Origin: UBA10646 sp046296295
Lineage (GTDB): Bacteria; Bacteroidota; Bacteroidia; Chitinophagales; Chitinophagaceae
Assembly (NCBI GenBank): GCA_046296295.1
Contig: JBKBLG010000006.1
Span: 62,001-126,000 of the forward strand
DNA length: 64,000 nucleotides
Direction of reading: 5' to 3'
The notes under the pieces are model-generated. The model made no database searches. It saw only the letters and a list, made by a program, of their open reading frames with translations, and was not told the DNA's origin. Positions 34,329 through 42,116 of the stretch are shown in pieces (position 1 is the stretch's first letter; each line of letters begins with the position of its first letter). Made by a program: the position numbers and the translations under genes.

Positions 34329-36347
34329 TTAATAAGAACGTTTATAAATAATAACTATAACCATAATAAATGCCGTGAGCAAGCTAACCCAACATAGCAC
34401 TCGCCACATCGGATTATTAAATTGAAATTCAACAACATTTTCTCCTTCATTAATAGCAACAGACATAAAAGCTGCATTAAAAGTATTAACTGATGTTGCT
34501 TTTCCATTGATGGTAGCCTTCCAGCCGGGGTATATGTTCTGTAGTAAGAAAAGTGTATCTGGTTGCTTTGCATTCACATTTACCGTAAGGTGTGTGGTTC
34601 TGTAACTTGTTAATTGAAGTGCAGTATTATTAGCTGTATGAATAAATGGCTTAGCAAGTATTGAAGCTGCATGGTTACTGGTTAGAAATTTTTCTGTTGC
34701 AGTTAAGTAAAATGGGTAATCGGTAATGGTATCATTGCCAATATACTGATGGTAATAGCTGGCACTACCGATCGTTTTTAAGATTGTACTATCCCATATT
34801 GGATTGCTTAGAATGGGGGTCAGCGGTGGTGCAGGAATACCCGCTTTCGTGTTGTTATTCAAATAGCTTTGAATGCTTTGTAGGGTAGTGCGTCCTACAC
34901 CTGTAATGGGGGTAAGTAAGCAAGTATGTACAATTAAATCGGCCACAACAATGGCACTGAGCCAATTAGCATTTTTCCGAAAACTCCAGGCATACCATAT
35001 CGCAAAAACAGCGGTTATTGCTACACTTACTAGCAGGCCATTTCTAAAGTTAAGTGCACTGAGCCATTGCTTTGCGCTATTGTATAAATTTTGATTGATA
35101 TTGGTATTTGTATTTCCTTGAAATAAAAGAAAATAAAATCCAATGACCGCTGCTAAAGCAGTAATGTATGTGAATTTTTTTGCAACGATTTGGTGCCGCT
35201 CGGGATGGGTAAGCCAATGTTGTAACCCCCAACCTGCCATGATGCAAATACTCAGTTGAATAAACACTCTAAATTCTCCATTTACACGTATATAGTTCAT
35301 GCCTGGTAAGTACCAATGAGCCCACATTTTAACAGTGCCACCAACAGCTATCAGTAACGCAACGCCAGATGCTACACCTAGCATGCGAGCCCATTGTTGG
35401 TTACTCCTAAAGCCGCTATAAACTGCCATCACACCAATCAACGAACAATATATATTACGCATAGAAACATCGTTCCCAAACCATTCTAATTGTTGACTCG
35501 CACCAGAAAAAGGGAAAAGTAATGTAATGAAGCTTGCTAATGAAAAGTGACTTTCTCCAAAAGCATCGGTACTGCTTACAGGCTGGTTACGAACATGATA
35601 AGGCAATATTTCTTTGTATGCATACAACATGGGGCTGGCAAGTAAGGCACAAACAACCAAGCTTAACAGCAGGTAACCAAAAAATGATAATGGAGATTCA
35701 CTTGCGTAAATGAGAAAGCATACAATAACACCAAAAAAATATAAAGCTCCAATAGGCAATGCTGGGTGGCCACCTGCAATACACATATAGCCTGCAAATG
35801 CAAGCAGCAAAGCATTAAGAATATTCGATTGCTGTTGTAGGCGTACCAAACAATGTATTAACCATGGAAAGAAGCATGCTGTTGTAATAAAATTAAAATG
35901 CTGAAGGTGCCCTACAAAAAAACCACTGCACATGTACATACAGCCTACCAATAAGGCAACTCTAGTTTTCCAACCTAAAAATATGCCAAGCCTAAACATG
36001 CTAACCCCAGCAATATAGAGATACACTAATAGCTCTGCTGTAAAACTGTACACATTATAACCAATGGCACCAAATAGCCATGTAATAGGGTTGTAATAAG
36101 CAAAACCCATATCGGCATACAGCGGTAATCCAAAATTCATATAAGGATTCCACATAGTGCTGTTGCCACTTAGAAGTGCATGACTAAAAAACCATTTGTT
36201 GGGAAAGTTATCTGTGAATGCATCGTTTTTTAAAGAGAAGTGAAATGAACTCAGCGGTAGGTAAGCCAAAAAAAGTACCAACAGCAACCAAACATAAGGT
36301 TGTATCTTCTTTTTATTGAAAATGGCAGCGATGTTGAGGTTGAGCAT
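34329..36347 (-). CDS. YfhO-like multi-pass membrane protein
   Basis: A 672-residue integral membrane protein with about a dozen helices. ATG 36347 (MLNLNIAAIFNKKK) is preferred to an upstream GTG. The N-terminal loop FSLKNDAFTDNFPNKWFFSHALLSGNSTMWNPYMNFGLPLYADMGFAYYNPI resembles GT-C fold glycosyltransferases of the YfhO family, which modify teichoic or other cell-surface polymers. The C-terminal soluble part (LFLLQNIYPGWKATINGKATSV, FMSVAINEGENVVEFQFNNP) is also YfhO-typical. It begins 10 bases after ribE. One exact 14-mer (34577) and one family-2 copy (35700) lie inside. Confidence 0.8.
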   Translation of the reverse strand: MLNLNIAAIFNKKKIQPYVWLLLVLFLAYLPLSSFHFSLKNDAFTDNFPNKWFFSHALLSGNSTMWNPYMNFGLPLYADMGFAYYNPITWLFGAIGYNVYSFTAELLVYLYIAGVSMFRLGIFLGWKTRVALLVGCMYMCSGFFVGHLQHFNFITTACFFPWLIHCLVRLQQQSNILNALLLAFAGYMCIAGGHPALPIGALYFFGVIVCFLIYASESPLSFFGYLLLSLVVCALLASPMLYAYKEILPYHVRNQPVSSTDAFGESHFSLASFITLLFPFSGASQQLEWFGNDVSMRNIYCSLIGVMAVYSGFRSNQQWARMLGVASGVALLIAVGGTVKMWAHWYLPGMNYIRVNGEFRVFIQLSICIMAGWGLQHWLTHPERHQIVAKKFTYITALAAVIGFYFLLFQGNTNTNINQNLYNSAKQWLSALNFRNGLLVSVAITAVFAIWYAWSFRKNANWLSAIVVADLIVHTCLLTPITGVGRTTLQSIQSYLNNNTKAGIPAPPLTPILSNPIWDSTILKTIGSASYYHQYIGNDTITDYPFYLTATEKFLTSNHAASILAKPFIHTANNTALQLTSYRTTHLTVNVNAKQPDTLFLLQNIYPGWKATINGKATSVNTFNAAFMSVAINEGENVVEFQFNNPMWRVLCWVSLLTAFIMVIVIIYKRSY
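34577..34590 (-). repeat. Dispersed 14-mer, exact copy, inside the YfhO-like gene
   Basis: CATTTACCGTAAGG on the plus strand; encodes HLTVNV near the C-terminus. Confidence 0.9.
35700..35712 (+). repeat. Family-2 13-mer (G variant) inside the YfhO-like gene
   Basis: ACTTGCGTAAATG on the plus strand. Confidence 0.6.
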
Positions 36348-36357
36348 AGTTACTACA

Positions 36358-36963
36358 TTAAGCACCTTTCATGAATTGTTGTACCTCAATATGGCGTTGT
36401 AGGTATTTGCCGAGCATGTCAAACTCAATGTTAACAATAGCACCTTCTTGTATCTGTTGCAGGTTAGTATGCTCAAAAGTATATGGTATTATTGCCACGG
36501 TAAGCTCGTTTAAAGTTACATTAAACGCTGTTAAGCTAATACCATTAATAGCAATGCTTCCTTTTTCTATTACCAAAGCCGCAAATTGCTTCGGAAATTG
36601 AAAAGTGAATTCCCAACTACCTTCTAATGTTTTCATTCTAGTGCAAATAGCCGTAGTGTCAACATGGCCTTGAACAATGTGTCCATCAAGCCGCCCATGC
36701 ATAGGCAGGCATCGTTCAATATTTACCAAATGGCCTACATTCCATGTTCCAAGGTTGGTTTTCCGTAATGTTTCTTCAATAGCAGTTACACGATGGCTTG
36801 ATCCGTTAACAGCTTCTACGGTAAGGCATACGCCATTGTGGCTAACACTTTGATCTATCTTCAGTGTTTCAGAAAGGTTGCTTGTAATCCAAAAAGTTTG
36901 GTTGGTGCCTTGTTGCTCTATGTGGGTAATTGTTCCTACTGTTTCTATAATTCCTGTAAACAT
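36358..36963 (-). CDS. ribE: Riboflavin synthase, alpha chain
   Basis: Dismutates two 6,7-dimethyl-8-ribityllumazine molecules to riboflavin. ATG 36963 gives the hallmark MFTGIIETVGTI and 201 residues; the longer frame upstream is spurious. The two tandem lumazine-binding barrels are visible: SVSHNGVCLTVEAV in the first and KGSIAINGISLTAFNV in the second, with GHIVQGHVDTTA between. It is transcribed ahead of the YfhO-like gene with a 10-base gap. Other riboflavin genes are not in the window. Confidence 0.96.
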   Translation of the reverse strand: MFTGIIETVGTITHIEQQGTNQTFWITSNLSETLKIDQSVSHNGVCLTVEAVNGSSHRVTAIEETLRKTNLGTWNVGHLVNIERCLPMHGRLDGHIVQGHVDTTAICTRMKTLEGSWEFTFQFPKQFAALVIEKGSIAINGISLTAFNVTLNELTVAIIPYTFEHTNLQQIQEGAIVNIEFDMLGKYLQRHIEVQQFMKGA

Positions 36964-37022
36964 GTGCTCGTTATCGGTAATGGTTTCAAAACTGCAACAT
37001 ACAAACAATTCAGCTAGGGTTT

Positions 37023-37035
37023 CATTTACGTAAGT
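37023..37035 (-). repeat. Family-2 13-mer upstream of rpsU
   Basis: CATTTACGTAAGT, 30 bases before the rpsU -33 box. Confidence 0.6.
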
Positions 37036-37065
37036 GCATGTATTTGTGTAAAATGGTAAAAATTA

Positions 37066-37096
37066 TTTTGCTATACAAAATCACTGCTTATTTTTG
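37066..37096 (+). promoter_or_regulatory. Bacteroidota-type promoter of rpsU
   Basis: TTTTG at 37066-37070 and TATTTTTG at 37089-37096, 18 bases apart, matching the phylum's -33/-7 consensus. Confidence 0.7.
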
Positions 37097-37114
37097 CACT
37101 CCAAAATTTTTCAT

Positions 37115-37124
37115 AAAAGGAGGT
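37115..37124 (+). promoter_or_regulatory. Unusually strong Shine-Dalgarno sequence of rpsU
   Basis: AAAAGGAGGT lies 7 bases before the rpsU ATG and is complementary to the 16S rRNA 3' end over at least nine bases. The other genes in the window show no such sequence. In Bacteroidota, protein bS21 helps hide the anti-Shine-Dalgarno, and rpsU is known to keep a strong site, consistent with autoregulation by bS21. Confidence 0.85.
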
Positions 37125-37131
37125 ATATACC

Positions 37132-37329
37132 ATGTTAATTATCGATTCTAAAGACTGCGAAAACATAGATAAGGCCCTCAAAAAGTACAAGAAAAAGTTC
37201 GAGAAGAGCAAAACCTTGTTGCAGTTACGTGAGCGTCAAAGCTTCACTAAGCCATCTGTGCGTCGTCGTCAAGAAGTGTTAAAAGCTGTGTACAAGCAGC
37301 AAATTAACAGCGGTAAGTTAGAGGCATAA
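37132..37329 (+). CDS. rpsU: 30S ribosomal protein S21
   Basis: A 65-residue basic protein: MLIIDSKDCENIDKALKKYKKKFEKSKTLLQLRERQSFTKPSVRRRQEVLKAVYKQ, a clear bS21. In Bacteroidota this protein sits by the 16S 3' end and contributes to occluding the anti-Shine-Dalgarno. The gene has its own promoter and the only strong Shine-Dalgarno noticed in this window. It is followed by xerC and hpf, a common gene order in the phylum. Confidence 0.97.
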   Translation: MLIIDSKDCENIDKALKKYKKKFEKSKTLLQLRERQSFTKPSVRRRQEVLKAVYKQQINSGKLEA

Positions 37330-37396
37330 TTACTACGGTAAATATCCACAAACATACTTGAAGTAGCCTAGAGCATTAGCTTTAGGCTACTTTTTT

Positions 37397-38287
37397 ATGT
37401 CATCACCCGATATTTTAGAGGCTTTTTTCAATTATCTGCGTTTCGAAAAACGTTACAGTAACCATACTGTTACAGCTTACACCAACGATTTGCTCCAGTG
37501 CAAGGCATTTTTTGATAGTCAATTTGGTGGTATTGATTGGCTCACATTAACGCCAGGCTTAGCTCGCAGTTGGCTAGCCGATCTAAAAGAAGAAGGTAAT
37601 AGCACTAAAACCATTCACCGCAAGCTTAGTAGCTTAAAATCACTGTATAAATTTTTACTCAAAAAACAGTACCTCACCGCAACACCATTAGCAACCATTG
37701 TAGCTCCAAAGTTCAATAAACGATTGCCGCAGTTTGTGGAAAGAGAACAGATGGAGCGGCTGCTGTATCAAATCAAGTTTCCAGATACATGGTCTGGTGT
37801 TACGCAACGTTTATTATTGGCAACATTTTACAATACAGGCGTTCGTTTGAGCGAACTTGTACATTTAACCATCGATAGGGTAGATGTTGCACAACAACAA
37901 ATAAAAGTAATTGGCAAGGGTAATAAAGAACGTATCATACCCATATCGCCTAAGTTGGCACAAGCGTTTCGCCATTATATACAAGAGCGTGCCACTAAGC
38001 AGCCACAAAACATGCAGTTATTCATATTAGAAACGGGCAAGCCTGTGTATGCCAAATGGGTATACCTTGCGGTAAATGAAGCCCTCGCACAAGTAACCAC
38101 ACTTAAGAAAAAAAGCCCACATATACTAAGGCATAGTTTTGCTACGCATCTTCTCAACGAAGGAGCCGATTTAAATGCCGTTAAAGAATTGTTGGGCCAC
38201 AGCAGTTTAGCTGCCACGCAAGTGTACACACACAATAACATTGAGCGTTTGAAGGCAGCCTTTCAAAAAGCACATCCAAAGGCATAA
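37397..38287 (+). CDS. xerC: Tyrosine recombinase XerC
   Basis: Site-specific recombinase that resolves chromosome dimers at dif together with FtsK. At 296 residues it has the N-terminal SAM-like domain (FFNYLRFEKRYSNHTVTAYTNDLLQCKAFF) and the catalytic set: Arg in NTGVRLSELV, Lys in GKGNKER, HxxR in HILRHSFATHLL, His in LLGHSSLAATQVYTH, whose Tyr is the nucleophile. Its place after rpsU points to XerC rather than a mobile integrase. A 14-mer copy (38065-38078) encodes YLAVNEAL. Confidence 0.93.
   Translation: MSSPDILEAFFNYLRFEKRYSNHTVTAYTNDLLQCKAFFDSQFGGIDWLTLTPGLARSWLADLKEEGNSTKTIHRKLSSLKSLYKFLLKKQYLTATPLATIVAPKFNKRLPQFVEREQMERLLYQIKFPDTWSGVTQRLLLATFYNTGVRLSELVHLTIDRVDVAQQQIKVIGKGNKERIIPISPKLAQAFRHYIQERATKQPQNMQLFILETGKPVYAKWVYLAVNEALAQVTTLKKKSPHILRHSFATHLLNEGADLNAVKELLGHSSLAATQVYTHNNIERLKAAFQKAHPKA
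38065..38078 (+). repeat. Dispersed 14-mer (G variant) inside xerC
   Basis: CCTTGCGGTAAATG encodes LAVNE between the catalytic Lys and the HxxR box. Confidence 0.85.
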
Positions 38288-38520
38288 GTATTCAAGTTAA
38301 CAGCATTAGCACACGTAAAAAGCTGTATTTCATCAGTTAAAAACACTGAAAAAAATCACCCTATTTTTTCGTTAAAAACTTATTCGAAACAGATAAAAAA
38401 GTTGGTGTTACCAAATTGTTACGTTACCTTGAACACATAAACACGATAGCTTATGTAGTAGAAAATTACACTCAAAAGTTCTTTAAAATTTAGATTATTC
38501 ACCGTTTAAAACAGCGTGTT

Positions 38521-38820
38521 ATGAACGTTAACATTCAAACCGTGCATTTTGATGCTGATGCAAAATTGTTAGATTATGTAAGTCAGAAAGTCAAAAAGCT
38601 CGACACCTTTCACGATAAAATCATAAAAGTAGATGTGTTCTTGAAATTAGATAATGTGGTACACACAATCAAAGACAAAATTGTAGAATTAAGGGTACAT
38701 GTTCCGAAATACGATTTTTTTGTGAAGGCATCTTCAAAATCATTCGAAGAATCTTTTGATAGCGCTATGGAATCTATGATCAATCAAATCAAACGAAAAA
38801 AAGAAAAACAACTCGCATAA
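38521..38820 (+). CDS. hpf: Ribosome hibernation-promoting factor
   Basis: A 99-residue short HPF/RaiA-type protein that binds the 30S subunit in slow growth. The fold is visible: MNVNIQTVHFDADAKLLDYVSQKVKKLDTFHDKIIKVDVFLKLD, then IVELRVHVPKYDFFVKASSKSFEESFDSAMESMINQIKRKKEK. The 233-base gap before it carries no other gene and presumably its promoter. A hairpin terminator follows at 38843-38873. Confidence 0.93.
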   Translation: MNVNIQTVHFDADAKLLDYVSQKVKKLDTFHDKIIKVDVFLKLDNVVHTIKDKIVELRVHVPKYDFFVKASSKSFEESFDSAMESMINQIKRKKEKQLA

Positions 38821-38842
38821 TATCCCCAATAATCATTATCAA

Positions 38843-38873
38843 AAAAATGCCTCCGAATTTTGGGGGCATTTTT
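38843..38873 (+). terminator. Terminator after hpf
   Basis: Arms 38843-38854 and 38862-38873 pair over 12 positions with one T-G wobble and end in a T-run. Confidence 0.85.
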
Positions 38874-38909
38874 ATTTGCCGCAAGGCTGTTAATACCTTA
38901 CGGTAAATG
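38873..38909. repeat. Divergent pair of 14-mers after hpf
   Basis: TATTTGCCGCAAGG (38873-38886, one mismatch) and CCTTACGGTAAATG (38896-38909, exact) point away from each other across 9 bases. Confidence 0.85.
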
Positions 38910-38954
38910 AAAAAGTAGTTTGTAAAGAAAATTTGAAAAAAAAGTGGGGCAAAA

Positions 38955-38985
38955 TTTTGCGGTTGTATTTATTCGCTTACTTTTG
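38955..38985 (+). promoter_or_regulatory. Promoter of the tRNA-tuf-nusG operon
   Basis: TTTTG at 38955-38959 and TACTTTTG at 38978-38985, 18 bases apart, upstream of the first tRNA. Confidence 0.68.
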
Positions 38986-39055
38986 CCATCCCGAAAAACG
39001 AGGTAAGTATTGAAAATGTTACAATGCAAGCCTCGAAAGTTGTTTGACAACAAAA

Positions 39056-39128
39056 GCCGAAGTAGCTCAGCTGGTAGAGCAGCTGATTTGTAATCAGCAG
39101 GTCGTGGGTTCGAATCCCTTCTTCGGCT
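39056..39128 (+). tRNA. tRNA-Thr (TGT)
   Basis: A 73-nt cloverleaf with acceptor GCCGAAG/CTTCGGC, anticodon loop TTTGTAA (TGT) and T arm GGTTCGAATCC. First tRNA of the tuf operon. Confidence 0.95.
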
Positions 39129-39161
39129 CTTAGAACAAATTTTGTAGTACAAGTGTTCGAT

Positions 39162-39244
39162 GGGCAGGTTCCAGAGCGGCCAAATGGGGCGGACTGTAAA
39201 TCCGCTGTCTTTCGACTTCAGAGGTTCGAATCCTCTCCTGCCCA
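39162..39244 (+). tRNA. tRNA-Tyr (GTA)
   Basis: An 83-nt class II tRNA with acceptor GGGCAGG/CCTGCCC, anticodon GTA (GACTGTAAATC) and a long variable arm. Confidence 0.95.
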
Positions 39245-39327
39245 CTCAACAATTTAACTTGCTTTGCAAGTTATGTTTTAGATCTTTGCACCAGCAAGTT
39301 TGAGGTTGCTCAACCCAAATTTGATTA

Positions 39328-39400
39328 GCGGGAGTAGCTCATTTGGTAGAGCGGTAGCCTTCCAAGCTTCAGGTAGCGAGTTCGAGCCTCGTCTCCCGCT
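39328..39400 (+). tRNA. tRNA-Gly (TCC)
   Basis: A 73-nt cloverleaf with acceptor GCGGGAG/CTCCCGC and anticodon loop CTTCCAA (TCC). Confidence 0.95.
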
Positions 39401-39436
39401 CTTAAGCTTTGCTGCCTCAACGGCAGAAGGTTGTAA

Positions 39437-39508
<72 letters not shown>

Positions 39509-39666
39509 CATTGCGAAGTTGTTGGTGAAGATGAAAACAATGTTGAAGTGTGCGACGCAACAAATGTTGCAAGTAGCACAAAAGTTGAAACAATAAACTT
39601 ACAATAAGTCTACTGCCGCAGGCTGTAGACTATTTGAATTAAAACACAACTTTAAAAACCGATACA

Positions 39667-40854
39667 ATGTCTAAAGAGACCTTTAAGAGGGAGAAACCTC
39701 ACGTAAACGTTGGTACCATTGGTCACGTAGACCACGGTAAAACAACTTTGACTGCCGCTATTACAACCATCCTTTCTCAGAAGGGTTTGGCTCAGGCGAA
39801 GAAGTATGATGAAATCGATGGTGCTCCTGAAGAAAGAGAGCGTGGTATTACCATCAACACTGCTCACGTAGAATATCAAACTGATAACCGTCACTATGCT
39901 CACGTAGACTGTCCTGGTCACGCTGACTATGTGAAGAATATGATTACAGGTGCCGCTCAGATGGATGGTGCTATCTTAGTAGTAGCTTCAACTGATGGCC
40001 CTATGCCTCAAACAAAAGAGCACATTCTTTTGGCTCGCCAGGTAGGTGTGCCTCGTATCGTTGTATTTATGAACAAAGTAGACTTAGTAGACGATCCTGA
40101 ATTGTTAGACTTAGTTGAAATGGAAATCCGTGAGTTGTTGAGCAGCTACGGTTTCGATGGCGATAACACACCAATTATCCGCGGTTCTGCTACAGGTGCT
40201 TTAGCTGGTGAACCTGAGTGGGTAGCTAAAATCGACGAATTAATGGCTGCTGTAGATGAGTACATTCCATTGCCTCCTCGCCCAATCGATATGCCTTTCT
40301 TGATGAGTGTTGAAGACGTGTTCTCAATCACTGGTCGTGGTACAGTTGCTACTGGTCGTATCGAGCGTGGTGTAATTAAGGTTGGTGATCCGGTTGAAAT
40401 CGTTGGTTTGCAAGAAAATACAATGACTTCTACTGTAACAGGTGTTGAAATGTTCAAGAAGTTATTAGACCGTGGTGAAGCTGGTGATAATGCAGGTTTA
40501 TTATTACGTGGTATTGAAAAGAAAGATATCCGTCGTGGTATGGTAATCTGTGCTCCTAAGAGCATTACTCCTCACACTGAATTCAAGTGCGAAGTATATG
40601 TATTGAGCAAAGAAGAAGGTGGTCGTCACACTCCATTCTTCAACAAATACCGTCCTCAGTTCTATTTCCGTACAACTGACGTAACTGGTGAGGTGTTCTT
40701 ACCAGAAGGAACAGAGATGGTTATGCCTGGTGATAACATTAGCCTCACTGTTAAGTTAATTCAACCTATCGCTATGGATAAGGGCTTGAAGTTCGCTATC
40801 CGTGAAGGTGGCCGTACCGTAGGTGCTGGTCAGGTTACTGAAATTATTAAGTAA
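39667..40854 (+). CDS. tuf: Elongation factor Tu
   Basis: Carries aminoacyl-tRNA to the ribosome as a GTPase; 395 residues. The G motifs are GTIGHVDHGKTTLT, the switch segment ERERGITINTAHVEYQ, VDCPGHADYV, FMNKVDLVD and the later RGSATGAL. Domains II and III are complete (FSITGRGTVATGRIERG; MVMPGDNISLTVKLI; FAIREGGRTVGAGQVTEI). Codon choice is more selective than in neighbouring genes, as expected for a very highly expressed gene. It lies between four tRNAs and tRNA-Trp in the classic tufB-type operon. Confidence 0.99.
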   Translation: MSKETFKREKPHVNVGTIGHVDHGKTTLTAAITTILSQKGLAQAKKYDEIDGAPEERERGITINTAHVEYQTDNRHYAHVDCPGHADYVKNMITGAAQMDGAILVVASTDGPMPQTKEHILLARQVGVPRIVVFMNKVDLVDDPELLDLVEMEIRELLSSYGFDGDNTPIIRGSATGALAGEPEWVAKIDELMAAVDEYIPLPPRPIDMPFLMSVEDVFSITGRGTVATGRIERGVIKVGDPVEIVGLQENTMTSTVTGVEMFKKLLDRGEAGDNAGLLLRGIEKKDIRRGMVICAPKSITPHTEFKCEVYVLSKEEGGRHTPFFNKYRPQFYFRTTDVTGEVFLPEGTEMVMPGDNISLTVKLIQPIAMDKGLKFAIREGGRTVGAGQVTEIIK

Positions 40855-40917
40855 TTGAAGTAAATCACTTATATACAATTAGCTAATTGGCAAATGCCTA
40901 TTAGCTAATTGTTTCTT

Positions 40918-40988
40918 ACGGGCATAGTTCAATGGTAGAATAGCGGTCTCCAAAACCGTTGATCAGGGTTCGAATCCTTGTGCCCGTG
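40918..40988 (+). tRNA. tRNA-Trp (CCA)
   Basis: A cloverleaf with acceptor ACGGGCA/TGCCCGT, anticodon loop CTCCAAA (CCA) and T arm GGTTCGAATCC. The next three bases are CCA, so this tRNA may have an encoded 3' end, unlike the other tRNAs here. Confidence 0.95.
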
Positions 40989-41090
40989 CCAAAAAAAGTG
41001 TGAAAATGTGCAATTGTGCCTAAGGTATTTTCGCCAGAAAGCACTTCTTTTGCTTGTTTTCACTCTTTTTGTTTAAGCATATTACAAATT

Positions 41091-41288
41091 ATGAATAAGG
41101 TTAAGGCTTATTTTAAAGATTCTTACCAAGAGCTTGTAGAACGTGTTACATGGCCTACATCGCAACAATTACAACAAAGTACTGTAATTGTATTGGTAGC
41201 TACACTCATCATTACTTTGATGGTTACTTTAATGGACTTTGGTAGCGCACAGTTACTAAAGTTAGTTTACTCACTCTTTAAAGCTTAA
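41091..41288 (+). CDS. secE: Preprotein translocase subunit SecE
   Basis: Small membrane subunit of the SecYEG channel, 65 residues from ATG 41091. The amphipathic helix YFKDSYQELVERVTWPTSQQL and single membrane helix STVIVLVATLIITLMVTLM are the bacterial SecE pattern. The longer frame beginning at 41016 is not credible. It is followed by nusG 11 bases later, the standard order. Confidence 0.95.
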   Translation: MNKVKAYFKDSYQELVERVTWPTSQQLQQSTVIVLVATLIITLMVTLMDFGSAQLLKLVYSLFKA

Positions 41289-41299
41289 TAGCCTAGTAT

Positions 41300-41893
41300 A
41301 TGGAAGCAACCGATATGCAAGTGCAACCACAGCAAGATAATACTAAGTATTATGCACTGCGTGTGGTAAGCGGCAAAGAAAGAAAGGTTAAAGAGCAACT
41401 CGATAAAGAAATTTCTCGCAATGGCTGGTTGCCTTTAATTAAGCAGGTTTTCTTACCTATGGAAAAGATTTATACTGTTAAATCTGGTAAGAAAGTAATG
41501 CGTGAAAAAAACTTGTATCCGGGTTATCTTTTCTTGGAAGTGTTTGAAGGTAAGTTGAACGATGATATTGTTCAATATATCACGAACGTTAGCAACGTGA
41601 TGCATTTTCTAACAGATGGTAAAGGTAGCAAGGGTAATATTATTTCGCTTCGTAAAGCAGAAGTGAATAAAATGTTGGGTAAGGTAGACGAAATGCAAGA
41701 GCAAGGTGTAACGATGAGTGAGCCTTACATTGTTGGTGAAACAATCAAAATTATCGAAGGGCCTTTCAACGATTTCAACGGCATTATTGAAGAAGTAAAT
41801 GACGAGAAGAAGAAGTTAAAGGTTACAGTGAAAATTTTTGGCCGTTCAACGCCAGTTGAATTAAACTACATGCAAGTAGAAAAAATATCGTAA
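41300..41893 (+). CDS. nusG: Transcription termination/antitermination protein NusG
   Basis: Binds RNA polymerase and links it to Rho or the ribosome; 197 residues. The NGN domain shows YYALRVVSGKERKVKEQLDKE, QVFLPMEKIYTVKSGKKVMREKNLYPGYLFLE and VMHFLTDG; the KOW domain shows VGETIKIIEGPFNDFNGIIEEVNDEKKKLKVTVKIFGRSTPVELN. A strong terminator (41925-41955) follows, so the transcript stops here and does not run into rplK. Confidence 0.97.
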   Translation: MEATDMQVQPQQDNTKYYALRVVSGKERKVKEQLDKEISRNGWLPLIKQVFLPMEKIYTVKSGKKVMREKNLYPGYLFLEVFEGKLNDDIVQYITNVSNVMHFLTDGKGSKGNIISLRKAEVNKMLGKVDEMQEQGVTMSEPYIVGETIKIIEGPFNDFNGIIEEVNDEKKKLKVTVKIFGRSTPVELNYMQVEKIS

Positions 41894-41924
41894 TTGATGG
41901 CACTATTTGTGATATCAAAATTTT

Positions 41925-41955
41925 AAACGCTGCCTTTTTAAGGCAGCGTTTTTAT
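41925..41955 (+). terminator. Terminator after nusG
   Basis: A perfect 12-bp stem (41925-41936 with 41940-41951), 3-base loop and T-run. Confidence 0.92.
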
Positions 41956-41981
41956 TGATTGCTGCTTTGAAAGCCATATAA

Positions 41982-42054
41982 CCTTACGGTAAATGTTGCG
42001 CAACAACTGAAATATCGTTTATTCACATTAAAACATCATGTATTTACCGTAAGG
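41982..42054. repeat. Inverted pair of 14-mers after nusG
   Basis: CCTTACGGTAAATG at 41982-41995 (exact) faces TATTTACCGTAAGG at 42041-42054 (one mismatch) across 45 bases, between nusG and the convergent kinase gene. Confidence 0.85.
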
Positions 42055-42116
42055 TTAAATATGAATATTAGTACTACATACAGTAATAAAATTAGTAGTG
42101 CCATTTGCTTGCTCAT

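Noticed and set aside
37328..37341. ACTACGGTAAAT-like sequence after rpsU
   Set aside because: Four mismatches from the 14-mer; too weak to count.
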